Positions 45,803 to 56,689 of a stretch of 64,000 nt of DNA are shown here, one piece after another. The position numbers and the translations under genes were made by a program. The notes beneath the pieces were generated by a model, which did no database searches, was not told the origin of the DNA, and was given only the letters and a program-made list of their open reading frames with translations. This DNA comes from Rutpela maculata (Eukaryota > Arthropoda > Insecta > Coleoptera > Cerambycidae), in contig OW386285.2 of NCBI GenBank assembly GCA_936432065.2, positions 29,009,920-29,073,919 on the forward strand, given 5' to 3'. Each line of letters starts with the position of its first letter. The stretch's first letter is position 1.

Positions 45803-46001
45803 GACCTATTGTGGCCTAGTTGTCTAATAGAAAGTTAAAGTGATAAACTAATTTACTATAATATAGAATTATATTAACGATATTATTTGCTGCCATTTTT
45901 CAAGGGCCTATTGTGGCCTAGTTACCTAGTAAAAAGTAGTACTATACACTATACTAATTAAAATAGAATTAATGTAACGCTAATATTCGTTGCCATTTTT
46001 T
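45803..46001. repeat. Tandem duplication of about 100 bp
   Basis: 45803-45899 and 45902-46001 share 'cctattgtggcctagttg' and 'ttgctgccattttt'-like ends with 'aatagaatta' between. Divergence is about 25%. Confidence 0.7.
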
Positions 46002-46639
46002 TATCTTCTGCTTTCCATCGTTGAGTAGATATTAATTAAATTTAAAAAATCATAAGTAAAACCGAATCATTTAAAGAGTAATATTTTATATCTAAATGAA
46101 ATTTTTATTAACTGGAAAAAGGCTGATGGCGGCGGATGGAACATAAATACTGATGGCAGATAAATACTTAATTAAAAGGAGTTAATCGATATACGCGTAG
46201 AGTAGTAGAGCGTCCCGACTTATTTTTAAGCGCAGCTTTAAATAAACCTTTGTGTAAATTTGAACACCGGCACTGAGAAAATCATGCGGAAAAATTTAGT
46301 TCCCGAAATAAAATTTAAAATAATTTTATATCATATTTCTAAAACATTGTATTTCTTTTGCAGGAGTGCAGTTCTCAGATCATTATTTGGTATCCTATTA
46401 AGAAGTCAAGTAAAGGATACTTTCAAGATGCCCGTGCTCTACTACGGGGATCGTTAAAAGTTTTGTTGATTCAAATTTTAGCCGTCAGATGGACCCGCCA
46501 TTTTGAATCCTGAGGGTACTTTCTATATTTATACCAAATTTCAAGCTCCTAGCTCGTCAGGAAGTACCCAAATAATTCACAGACATAAGTAAATACATAG
46601 TTACACTCTACTTTTGTATAAAACAGAGTGTAACAAAGT

Positions 46640-47084
46640 ATTTACTTATATTTATCTATCCGGTGAATTGTTTGGGTGCTTCAGGCATCACTTACCAATC
46701 CTTCTAAACATCTATAAATTATGTGACGTACTTTCTGGTGAAGCCGAAAGTGTCACTTTTATCACCTTTTACGGTTCGGTTGCTCGGGCGCCAGTTTCCT
46801 TTGTTACGTGGGGAAACGCCACGTCTCTCAAACAGCCTGTAAAGTAGGGCTGGAATAACTACAGTGGAAAACCAGTAATTTCCACTGGGTCAAATAGGGA
46901 AAATTAGACTTTCACATACACAGCAGAAAAACACACAGTTCGGAATATAACAACTTTTATTTACAAATGTCTCGTACTCCTAGTTATTATATACATAGTT
47001 AACTATCTTACTCTTACTTTCTGTTGCTCCTGGCACGTCTAGCTGGTCGAGTTGCGGTAGGTAGACTGACTACCTACGGTTTTA
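46640..47084 (-). other. Possible LTR-retrotransposon leader and LTR remnant
   Basis: On the minus strand, TGGCGCCCGAGCAACCG (about 46787-46803) has the form of a retroelement primer-binding site. It is followed leftward by a possible leader. Rightward is a stretch with an 'aaataaaa' signal (about 46955). It lacks a confirmed LTR end and matching LTR, so it is only a candidate. The LINE at 47085 interrupts it. Confidence 0.3.
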
Positions 47085-48408
47085 GGGGAGTTGTATTGCA
47101 ATTAATAAGGTCATATTTGGCAAATCGCAAACAGTGTATTACGGAAGATGACACAATGGGAAATATATTAAAATCTGAAACCTTGGAAAGTTCAATCCTT
47201 GGACCGCTTTTCTATATTATATATGCAAACGATTTTCTAAATATTGTTGATGTTAATATGTTTTTGTATGCAGACGACTTCACACTAGTTTTCAGCGAAA
47301 ACAATAAACAGGATCTAAAGACTAAAGTAACTAATACTTTAGACACGTTGGAATCCTGATTCAAATCGAATGATCTCTTGTTAAATGTAGATAAAACACA
47401 AATTGTCAATTTCAAAAATAGATCTCCTGAAACATTTTCAGTAACTGTAAAAAATTCAAGTCTTCACTGCATAGTATAGTATATTCTTGGTGTAAATATA
47501 AATTCGAGGTTAGACTGGAGGTCGCATATAAACCAACTTGCAAATAATATGTATATTTACTTTCTCAAAGAACCATAAGTGAAGAAATTGGACCTGATGC
47601 GGCAATGTGTGCATATTATGCATACATACAGTCAAAACTAAGATATGGCACAATTTTCTGGTCAAATTCGGTTTTAGTTTATAGAATTTTAATGTTGCAA
47701 AAAATGTGTCTGAGAGGCATATTTAAGATAAAGCAAACTGACAGCTGTAAACCTATTTTCGTAAATTATCAAATGCTAACTTTAATCAGTCTATATGTAT
47801 ATGAATCTATAATTTTTGTTATTGAAAACAAGTATCTGTTTTCATATTGCAAGAGAGAATATGAGCATAACACAAGATGCAAAAGTGATCTCATAACGTT
47901 GAATAAGCCAAAATTTACTTACATCCAGAAAAATGTTCACTGCTCAGTTATAAAAATATATAATAAATTACCGTAATCGATTAGAAATCTCCCAAAAAAT
48001 GAACTAAAAAGGAAATTAAAACATTTCTTTTTGAAAAGGCTGTATTATAAAATTGAAGATTTTCTAAAAGATAATGATTTCATGAAAAACGTATGATGTT
48101 TGTTATGTAGATATATGTATTTTTTTAATAATCACTATACCTTATACCTGTTTTTTAATTTTTTACAATTATTATGTGTATGCTATCGTTTTTGTATGTA
48201 CGTTGAATGTTTTTATTTTTTTATATATATATTTTTTCAGTTCTTTACAAATATTATGTGTATGCTATTGTTTGTTTTTGTATGTACTTGATTACAATTT
48301 TTGCCCTTTCTGACATGTTCCACACCCGCAAAGGTTATTTTATGTAAGTTTTTTTCTTTTTGTAACTTACTAGGAACTAATAAAGTATTATCTATCTATC
48401 TATCTCCC
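47085..48408 (+). pseudogene. LINE ORF2 fragment with YADDF box and TATC tail (CR1-like)
   Basis: The plus strand opens in the RT with YGFRGVVLQLIRSYLANRKQ, LGPLFYIIYANDF, MFLYADDFTLVFS and NDLLLNVDKTQ. A stop and a frameshift interrupt it. The thumb region YAYIQSKLRYGTIFWSNS and C-terminal KPKFTYIQKNVHCSVIKIYN follow to about 47976, with traces to 48100. The 3' end is AATAAAGTATTATCTATC with a short (TATC)n tail at about 48385-48408, as in CR1-like elements. It is 5'-truncated in the RT. Confidence 0.9.
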
Positions 48409-48730
48409 TATCTGGCGATTTGGACGGGTTCCAGTACAAAATTATCAAAGCTAGAGTAGGGAAACTCTATTCCTCCTGTGCGCAGGTGATGACGTAGACT
48501 CGACTTATGCATTTTCAGAAACGGATACTCGCTTAGGGAACTTCTCTAACCAAACTTACTCTCTGGGCCTGCTGGAGCACGTCTTCCTCAGTGGATCGGT
48601 CAGGCGGAATTGGTACACCGTATTGGCTCCAACTGCAAGTCTTCCAAGTCCAAAGATGGAGGCAGAGTGGGGGAATGACCAAATCCAATGCGCCCCAGAG
48701 AGAGAAATTTCTGGCCTAATGATGTGAGTA
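48409..48730. other. GC-richer block, right flank of the LINE insertion
   Basis: Likely continues the LTR-like sequence left of 47085. An open frame of about 88 codons without ATG runs 48458-48727 on the plus strand (VFLSGSVRRNWYTVLAPTAS, then MEAEWGNDQIQCAPER). It has no recognised domain. Confidence 0.35.
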
Positions 48731-50576
48731 GAAGTTATAAATTTATATTCATCTTTATAGTTTAATATTTAGTACATATTATTTCATGTGAGTTACTTGA
48801 GACGCTTCATTAATTTTGTTACTCCGTGGAAAAATATTAATTATTATTATTATTATTATTAAAAATATTACATAATATATTATTACAAATACTAGTACAC
48901 ACTTAAGAGTTATTGGGTTAAACTCGACTTGAGGTTGAATTTTTCGACTGCACACGAATTCTCTCAAGAATAATAACACAGACACTTTTACCCATCTATA
49001 CGATTTTCGGTTTGAAATAATTCATACAATACAAACCGCAACTCCTGTCGGGTGTAATCAGACGACAGTCACGAGACGCCATGGAAACAGGTCCTCTCTA
49101 ATATTTATTAAGGACGCTTCAACTGCCAGAGACTATATTGATTCTGCTTTAGAATCCATTGCCTTAACTTGTGTTCAGAACTTAAAAACGAAATTTCCTA
49201 GCAAGAAAAGCGTAATGCTCGTACTTTGATTACGGTAAACCATTAAGAAGGCATTAGCCTATAAGGACACGTTCTTCTTTGTTCTACTAAATGTCTAAAT
49301 TCATCAGCGTTGTCAGGATAAATAGTGGTATTCTTGATACGGGCGAACTTCCACTTCATAAACTAAAAAAAAGCGTTTCTTCTGTCATGCTCAAGTTTAT
49401 GTAATATGTTCAATTATACTGACAGCGACGTCTGATATTCATCTAATCTTTTAATTACCCTCAGATAAAGCCATCATGGTTGGCGACTATTATAATCAAA
49501 CTGACTCCGATGTAGTTATGACGTCAAAACCAGAATCGGCTCTAGGCGATATGAATAATATGATATTTTCGCGCACAATAGTACAATAGTCACAATGGTG
49601 AGCAAGTAGATCTAAGAGATGTTTACAGAAACAAGTGGACAACACAAGAAACGCCAGATTTCGATTACACTTTATACAATGCCGGCCTGATCGTTCCATC
49701 GAAAGCGGCACTTTGATCGGTATGCGTCACCTTTTTGTGCCAATTCAGGGTATGTACATTTACTTTCTCAACTATAATTGTATCTAGTGAATTCCATAAT
49801 GTTTAAAGGTAAATGGCCCCTAAAAGGCTGTAAACAAGCCATTTTGTTGTATATTTATTGTTGGGTGTAACACTTGCACAAACACAGTCACTTGCTAACT
49901 ACGAATTATTAGAATAATAAAAATAAACATATTTATCAATGAATCAACATATAGTGCAAGAAAAATAAGCCTACAAGTAAGCGAACCCTTGAAAAAATTA
50001 GTACAAGTAAGAAATTTGGTGGAGATGTTGCAGTTATCATCTTATTGACTATACTAAAAGTCCCCTAAAATCTATCTAAGCTGTGCTACGCCCGCCATAT
50101 TGAAAAATGGTGGCCCATTTTAAAATTTTTGTATATAAATCATTTATCGTTTCAGATAGGAAAAAAGTTTCAAATAAAAAATATAGGCAATAATAAAACA
50201 AACATTTTTTTCTCTAAATCGAACGGTTTTTGAATTATAAGGTGCAGAATGTTATTGAATTTTCAAAAATCCCAATTGTGTGCAAAATACACTGTAAAAT
50301 GTGTGTTTACAGGTTATAAGTAAAACAAAAAACATTTTTTTTTAGGTCTATTACCATTACAGATTCGAAACATATTTATCTGTGCGTGAAAACCGTCTCT
50401 GAAATAACTACCTGAGAGCCGAGGTCTGATTAAAATAATGGAAAGTATGAATAAACGAACATAAAACTGAGATAATTACTTTCAACCGAAAATTTACAAG
50501 CATAAAGACCGTCATCAAACTCAAAATAAATGACAAAGATATTATGGAGTAAAATACTATTCTAATTATTAGCTTC
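48731..50576. other. No recognisable gene
   Basis: AT-rich with a TTA/ATT tract at 48836-48870. The small minus-strand frames (48779-48985 and 49496-49711) show no domain. Confidence 0.4.
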
Positions 50577-51065
50577 ACTAGAAGAATTAGGTAGCAGAGA
50601 AAATCATTTAGATTTGATTAGAAGTTACCTTACTGCTAGAGAACAATTTGTTGAGGTTAACTCGGTTAGAACCGAGGCGACAACTACAATATTCGAGGTG
50701 CCTCAAGGCATAGTAGTGAGTCTTTTATCGATTAGTATATATCAACAACTCCTTTAGTCTTAAAATCGATGGAACTACAGTTGGATTCGCGGACGACACC
50801 GCTACTTTTATCAATAGTTCCTAAGACCAAATAAAAGAAGTTGCTGAAAAAAACCTTACCATCTTTAAAGAGTACTTTGAACATAAACTTCCCACAATAA
50901 ATTTCAAAAAAGCAAATATTTACGTTTCTCTTGTGATAAAAGGTGCTTGATGAATTTTACAATACTTAAATTAATAGTAATAATATGACATTAGAAATGA
51001 ATATGAATGATTCAATAAAGTATCTGGGCATTACAGTAGATACAGGTTTTGCACAGACAGTTTTA
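50577..51065 (+). pseudogene. Degraded LINE RT fragment (FADDTA box)
   Basis: Frames can be followed through LIRSYLTAREQFVEVNSVR, VPQGIVVSLLSISIY, then in another frame VGFADDTATF, and later NDSIKYLGITVDTGF at about 51010-51050. This is the order RT palm, catalytic box, KYLG. Several stops and shifts. The fragment ends near 51065. Confidence 0.8.
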
Positions 51066-51371
51066 TCATTGTTATTCACATTTAAAAAATGAGTACTTTG
51101 CTTTTTAGGTTGAAATTTGGAATTTCTATCCATGATCCGGAATCCAAGTTATGAAGCTCATTTTGGGATTGAAAAAAATATAAAGAAACCTTGCAAAGTA
51201 CATATGGTACCAAGGACCCCGCATAAATCCTATGGAAAATAGCTTTAGGTGAAATTGGCTGAAATTGCAATGTGTTGTAGATATTGACGTGCTGGTCAAA
51301 TGGGCACATCCTTAAAAGATGGCCAGTTTTCGAGTTAAATTTTTCATTAGACTAGTAATGCCATACCATAA
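51066..51371. other. No recognisable gene
   Basis: A 75-codon minus frame (51082-51309) has no motif. Confidence 0.35.
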
Positions 51372-51660
51372 TATACAGGGTGATTCATAAGTAATGATAC
51401 AATACTTGTCTTAACTATGATTGTGGGAGTCAAAATATTAAGATTTAACTCATCATGCCTTAATGAAATGTTGATAAGTAAAAGGATATAGAGTGTCAGA
51501 TATTAAATTTTATTTTTCTTTGTAATTTAATGAGTTTTTAAAATTTTCTTTTGGGTGGGTAAGGGTTATTTGGGGTGGGATATCGTAACACATCCTGAAT
51601 TTTTATCTAGTTCCTATAGAGCAGTATGCACGCTACGTAACCTGTTAAAAGGGCAGTAAC
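51372..51660. mobile_element. Loose DNA-transposon end (TACAGGGTGATTCATAA)
   Basis: TACAGGGTGATTCATAAGTA at about 51375 is a Tc1/mariner-like terminus. The following 'gggtgggtaagggttatttg' and GC-poor body fit a truncated element. No right end was found. Confidence 0.4.
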
Positions 51661-51811
51661 TTTTTTATACACCTTTATTAAAAAAGGTATATAGAGAATT
51701 CCTTATTCACTTATTTAGATGCTTAATTTGACTCCATTATTAGTGTTGATTTATTTTTTTATAAATTTCGATAGTAATGCAGTTCTATTTTTAAATACTA
51801 AGTATGCTATT

Positions 51812-52514
51812 ATTATACTCTTAGCAAAAACGAACATTTCTAAAATCGTGAATATCGTTCGTAGAGAAAAAAAATTTCATATCATTCTGTTAGTGAACGA
51901 ATTCTGAACAACTTTCAAAATGTCCGTCTGTCTGTCACATTTCTTGTAAGCACGATAACTTAAGAAAGAAAAGTCCGATTGTATTGAAATTTGGAAAGTA
52001 AGTTAGTGTTAGCTAGAGGAAGAACCCTATTGTTTTTGAAGAAAATCTATCAGTAAATAAGAAAGTTATTAATCATTTAATATAAAAAACATTTTTCTTA
52101 ATTTTTGTCGCTTGTAGTTAAATAGAAATCTTGCGAAATGTTATCTCTATAATATATATATATTTTTTTGTTTATACATTTTACTAATATATATTTCATA
52201 ATAATATATGTAATGCATTGAAATATGATTCTCGAAAGATATATATACTACAGATATTCAATTTTTGTAGTCATGTGTGATGGTCTAGTAGCTGAAGTTT
52301 TGCCTTGCAATCCAAAGATCGTGTGTTCGAATCCCAGACAGGTTGGATATTTTTTTTTCAATTTTTTTTTTTCATATATTTTCTTTCACAACAAAGTTGC
52401 TATCACAAAATTTGGGATGTCCAAAAACTAATATTATTTACAAGAAAACTGCGAAGAGTATCCTATGGAATGTGTAACAATTATATAAAAACCTCAGTAA
52501 ATTGGCGAAGAGTA
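51812..52514 (+). mobile_element. TIR element with embedded tRNA-like sequence, copy 1
   Basis: Begins ATTATACTCTTAGC and ends GGCGAAGAGTA, inverted but decayed by a few bases. It is collinear with 62331-63986: 'cgttcgtagagaaaa', 'gttagtgaacgaattc', 'caactttcaaaatgtccgtc', 'cttgtaagcacgataact', 'gttagctagaggaagaaccc', then the tRNA-like block, then 'atcacaaaatttgggatgtc' and 'gcgaagagtatcctatgga'. No transposase; about 700 bp. Confidence 0.8.
52276..52346 (+). other. tRNA-like block with A and B boxes
   Basis: TGGTCTAGTAGCTGA (52281) fits a Pol III A box and GTGTTCGAATCCC (52323) fits a B box at tRNA spacing. Stem pairing in the anticodon arm is imperfect and the acceptor stem is missing, so this is not a functional tRNA gene. 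In copy 2 the block is more tRNA-like (GGGTTCGATCCC at about 63805). Confidence 0.6.
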
Positions 52515-52859
52515 AGTTTTTAGCTTGTTATTTCTTGCTTCTTCTCACTGTTCATTTGAAAATAATTAATTGATTATTGCATAGTCTATTACATTTCAAA
52601 ATTGAGTTTTTTGTGATGTTTCTTCTAATTTTGTATGCTATGAAAATAGTCAGTTTAATATCCAGCGTTCTTTAGTTATTGAATTCTGTATTTTGTATCT
52701 TTATTTAATTGAGATATCCTAAACGTACAAATATTTATTTCTCATATGTAATTTCTTTGGAGTATAATCATCATTTTCCTTAAAAAAATAAATAAAAATA
52801 ATTCCGGAGCTCTCCATCACTTAAAAATGTTAAAAGTACCTATTGTGAATTAGTGAATT
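52515..52859. other. No recognisable gene
   Basis: AT-rich; nothing supported. Confidence 0.35.
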
Positions 52860-53420
52860 CTTGGAGGCGGCTCAGAGACATTTGAATATCACCATTATTT
52901 ATTGTAGTCATGCACAAACCGTATAAAATTTGAATGGAAAATATCCAAATGAACGCGGAGTAATAGATGACGTACTTAATTAAGTGACGTTTTCAATTTA
53001 ACTGATAATATTATGAAGTCGCACCAAGGATACTTGAAATTGCATTCAGCCCGCCTCAAACGGGCGTCTGGATGAATTCATTCGTGTCGCGATTACTTTC
53101 GAGCGATCGATAATAATTTTGTATATTATTAATATTAAGACGCGGCGGCGTCTGGGTATAATGCATATATGTTTAATATTGCAGTTTCCGATTAACTTGT
53201 GTGCAGACATCGCACTGGCAGGACGCGGGGCGGGGCGGCCACTAATAACCTCGGTTGATTAAATTTCTTGTGGGGCCCCTTACCGAAATACATATTTAAA
53301 TGATTTCGCAAAATACACCGAAGTGAGTTTCTCATGGCACAAAGGTACCTGTGCTCGTGCTAAACAATGAATCCAATTGTAGATACATTCAACTGTAATT
53401 TAATTGAGTCGAAAATCTAA
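52860..53420. promoter_or_regulatory. Candidate conserved noncoding block
   Basis: Composition is balanced and no repeat of the window matches. Words such as 'cagcccgcctcaaacgggcg', 'cgagcgatcgataata', 'gacgcggcggcgtctggg' and 'ggacgcggggcggggcgg' sit among TAAT-type cores. There is no open frame of note. Regulatory role is inferred from texture only. Confidence 0.3.
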
Positions 53421-53659
53421 TTATAACTTTACGAGGTGGCGACCAACCTTTCAGTTTCAAACAGTGTTATTTATGGCCCTATTCACTGACATTTGTGTGC
53501 ATAATAGCGCCCAAGTGATGTTTTGTGTCACAAATTTATTATGTATATTTCATAAATGTTACTTATATTTCGAGCTGTTAAACTAAATCAGTGAAATAAG
53601 AAAAGTTAGGGAACACCTTCCGAGATCTTATTTGCAATGTTTTGGCAGACGTCAAAGTG

Positions 53660-54420
53660 CTTAATAGAATGAAAAGATTAGATAGAAAGGCCATGGCAGG
53701 TGAAGATAAGTGTTCGTGCCTTTTTGCGCGTGGTTCTTTCCAGTGATGTATCTTTGCGTAAGATACTACCACAAAAAATTTTGACCTCAAAAACTTCATA
53801 GTTTCTGGAAATTTTTTTTTATTAATTAAGAGAACCAATTTGTTTGTATTTCACATATATTGTAAATCTCCTCATGACAATTTATTAACGATATTTTCAG
53901 AACATCTTTTCATGAAGAAAAAAAATGGATATTTTTGAAATTTTTGAAAAATTTAAATACGTACTTACACGTTAGAGATACCCCACCACTTTTTTAATTA
54001 ATTATACAACAATAGACTACAAGCCCATAGTAATTTTTAAGAGGTCAAGTGTCCCAGCATGAATTATGTCCAGTACGATGCTTGTATATGAAACCAGAAC
54101 TTTAGGCACTATGCCGTCACTTTTGGGCGGTACAGGTGAGTAATTTTCCATCCGAAAGTGCGCTCTTCAGACAAAATATTCTTGTACGGCATTCCTCATT
54201 GTTGATAGTTCATAAAAAAATAATCAGCTAGAACCTACTGCCGTACAAAAATAATGGGACCGGAAGCCAGAAGAATTTTTGATTTTCCGAAAATTTTTCC
54301 AGGCAAATAGGTAACTTAATACTGTATGGCGTTTGCACAGTTAGATTTGTATGCTTTCGTATATTCATTATTCAGCAACGCCATACATATTTGGTGGTTA
54401 CAGGGTGGGAAATTCCAAGC
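53660..54420. repeat. Arm 1 of a large repeat family (inverted relative to 60625-62115)
   Basis: The reverse complement of this arm matches 60625-62115 along its whole length, from 'agaaaggccatg', 'ccagtgatgtatctttgcgt' and 'tagtgcctaaagttctgg' to 'gcatacaaatctaa' and 'ggtggttacagggtg'. Direct partial copies are 56240-56483 and 59278-59440. Confidence 0.85.
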
Positions 54421-54469
54421 GCAACCCACTACCCCCAACTAGTATAACTGGTGGTGACGAGAGGTAAAC

Positions 54470-54680
54470 CGCTCGTGCATTTTGGTGTACAAGACCTATG
54501 CGTTGCAATGAATTGCAATGCGTGGTAGGTGCATTTAAATGCCGAAGGTGAATTTAAATGCATTGTTAGTGAATTGTGGAGCATTGCGATGCATTGCAAT
54601 GCTTAGCAGTGCATTTCGATGCATTTACGTGCATTTTTGTGCTTTGTGGGGGAATTGTGCTGCATTTTATTACGATTTAG
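54470..54680. repeat. TGCATT/AATGC-rich array, left
   Basis: Dense, irregular repeats of TGCATT, AATGC and GCATTGCAATGC at about 10-15-base steps. Matched by 55965-56215. Confidence 0.8.
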
Positions 54681-54689
54681 GAGGACGGT

Positions 54690-54815
54690 GCATGCGCGTG
54701 AATCAGTTTCCCAGCAAGCAACAGGTGTATTGGTCGGGTTACAGTCTTATAGTGATAGTGAGGGTTGTGAAATAACTTTGTTAACAATTGAGAAGTTGTT
54801 AAATAAAATAAAAAT
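54690..54815 (+). CDS. Putative exon 1, unrecognised
   Basis: An open frame enters from the array and reads VHARESVSQQATGVLVGLQS, then YSDSEGCEITLLTIEKLLNK before an exact GTAAGT-like donor (GTAAGTAGG at 54816). It has no family match that I know. The donor phase does not fit the acceptor of the next candidate exon, so an intervening exon, a decayed gene or chance are all possible. It could be a captured host gene fragment or a transposon exon. Confidence 0.3.
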
Positions 54816-54828
54816 GTAAGTAGGTGTA

Positions 54829-55162
54829 GATTATATTGAATATTATATGGTTACTTGCAAAAAATAAGTTTAATATTTACATTCAAGCAAGACTAATTCC
54901 TATTAGTTATTATTCTGAATAATAAAAGTGTAGACTGATTATAAATTTGCATTTAATTAAAGAAAATTGCCGGCCCTTTTCTTTTTAATTTTTAATAACA
55001 ATTTTGACGAGGACATAAAAATATAAGAATTACGTGAAAAGTATTACTTTATTATTTGACATGATATTCAAAACTACCTCGAAAACTACTAATAAAAAAT
55101 AATTTGACTTAAAGAAAAAAGATAGTGTCTATATATTTCTCACTAAATTATTTATTTTGTAG
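54829..55162. other. AT-rich spacer (possible intron)
   Basis: AT-rich; ends in a pyrimidine-containing 'tttattttgtag' acceptor-like site. Confidence 0.3.
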
Positions 55163-55345
55163 GCAAAAGAAATCCATTCGATAGACACAGAAAAAACTGT
55201 TCAAGAAGCATTAGACGACGCTCAAAAAGACATTAAAGAACTAAGAGTGAAGCCAAAAAAGGGCTCTTGGAATGTCTTGGATATACCTTTGCGTAATTTT
55301 AAAAAAGAAAAAGAAGATAAAAAATATATCTTTGCAGCAATATAA
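55163..55345 (+). CDS. Putative terminal exon, unrecognised
   Basis: Begins after TTTTGTAG and is open for 60 codons to TAA at 55345. It reads AKEIHSIDTEKTVQEALDDA, then KDIKELRVKPKKGSWNVLDI, then a basic tail KKEKEDKKYIFAAI. The lysine/glutamate-rich, helix-prone composition is unlike random AT-rich DNA. Too short for the usual start-to-stop search because it lacks ATG. Not recognised. Confidence 0.4.
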   Translation, partial: AKEIHSIDTEKTVQEALDDAQKDIKELRVKPKKGSWNVLDIPLRNFKKEKEDKKYIFAAI

Positions 55346-55964
55346 ATTATAGCGTTAATAAGAAATTTACAAATGTACATATTTTGTCTGTTATTGCAGA
55401 AACACTATTTACCCGATGCTCTGGATTGCTACAAAAATGTAATCAAATAGATATAGTTTAATCCAATCTACGCATACAATATTTAACCTCGTGTCTAACA
55501 TTGTGAATCACTTTAAATATTAAAAACTCGGTTAAAAACTACTGACTTCGACGATACATCTTTGGTGTTTCCGAGAATGTTTCAGTACTAGGGTTTTAGT
55601 ATCTACGATCCCAGTTTAAATAATTATGTAACATTTACAGAATATTGCTTCAAAATGAATGCAATTGTTTTAAAATTATGAAATAACAGACAAACAAGAT
55701 CAAATTCTAAACTCATATGCCCGCTCCGTTCCATCGGTGTAAAAATATTTAATTTCATCTCATACATCTACAATTTAGCGTACACCTTACAACATTGTTT
55801 CGGCGTTTATTTAATAGATATTTTCGGGTTATATTTGAAATTGTTTAATGATGTTATTCAACTTAAAACTCACACAAATTACACATGAATTAGGAAACGG
55901 GCACTTTAAGTAAAATATTTGGATTTATTAAAATGGAGGGCAAATAATTGAAATATCTTGCTTA
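55346..55964. other. No recognisable gene
   Basis: AT-rich; lies between the putative exon and the right TGCATT array. Confidence 0.35.
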
Positions 55965-56215
55965 TGACAATGCACATCGATGCATTGTGAAATGTGAAGG
56001 GTGCATTGCAACACACAGTGGTTGCATTTCGAAGCATTGCAATGCTTTGCGTATGCATTTTAGTGAATTTCAATGCTTCGCAGATGCATTTTTGGGCATT
56101 GCCATGTGTCAGCTATGAATTTCAATGCTTAATAATGCATGGTGTATTTAAATACTTCAGCAATGCATTGCGGTGAATTATGTGCATTATGTGCATTGCA
56201 ATGCACTTTAGTGTA
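55965..56215. repeat. TGCATT/AATGC-rich array, right
   Basis: Same word set as 54470-54680: ATGCATTG, GCATTGCAATGC, 'tttcaatgctt'. Together the arrays bracket 1.3 kb, including the putative exons. They resemble subterminal repeat arrays of a DNA transposon. Confidence 0.8.
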
Positions 56216-56239
56216 CAAATTCTGGCCAGCCTCGGGTGG

Positions 56240-56483
56240 TGATTTGAACTAACATCAAATTCAATGATCTTAATGCTTTTTCATGAAACAAACGCATTTT
56301 TTGCCATGCCGGGCATTTTTCATGGAACACATGGCTGCGCCAGGAAAATTTATTTCCCTCCGAAAAGAGCAATTTTATGGTGAAAAATTTGTTTACAGCA
56401 TTATCATACTTTGTTAATACTTAAAACAACAATCAATAAAAACTAAATGCCATACAAAAAGAATGGTTCCAGATGGCTGGAAA
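56240..56483. repeat. Arm 3, left part (direct copy of arm 1)
   Basis: Diverged but collinear with 54065-54275: 'catgccgggcattttt', 'cctccgaaaagagc', and 'aaatgccatacaaaaagaat' against 'actgccgtacaaaaataatg'. It is cut at 56484 by the composite element and resumes at 59278. Confidence 0.6.
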
Positions 56484-56689
56484 TAGTATATTATATTACT
56501 AGGAGTAGAACGCACTCTTTTTTGTGTTGAGCCCAGGATTTGCGGCTGAGGCGAAACTGAAAGATTTAATCACTCATATTAATTAAATATTAGCACTTAT
56601 CACTTAATTGTTGCTATTCGGACACTACCACCGCATGCACAATATTTCACTTCACAACGAATGTACTTTTGACCTATTTGGGCCAGCTT

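Noticed and set aside
52276..52346. Functional tRNA gene
   Set aside because: A and B boxes are present but the acceptor stem is missing and the anticodon stem pairs poorly; treated as a tRNA-like block in a mobile element.
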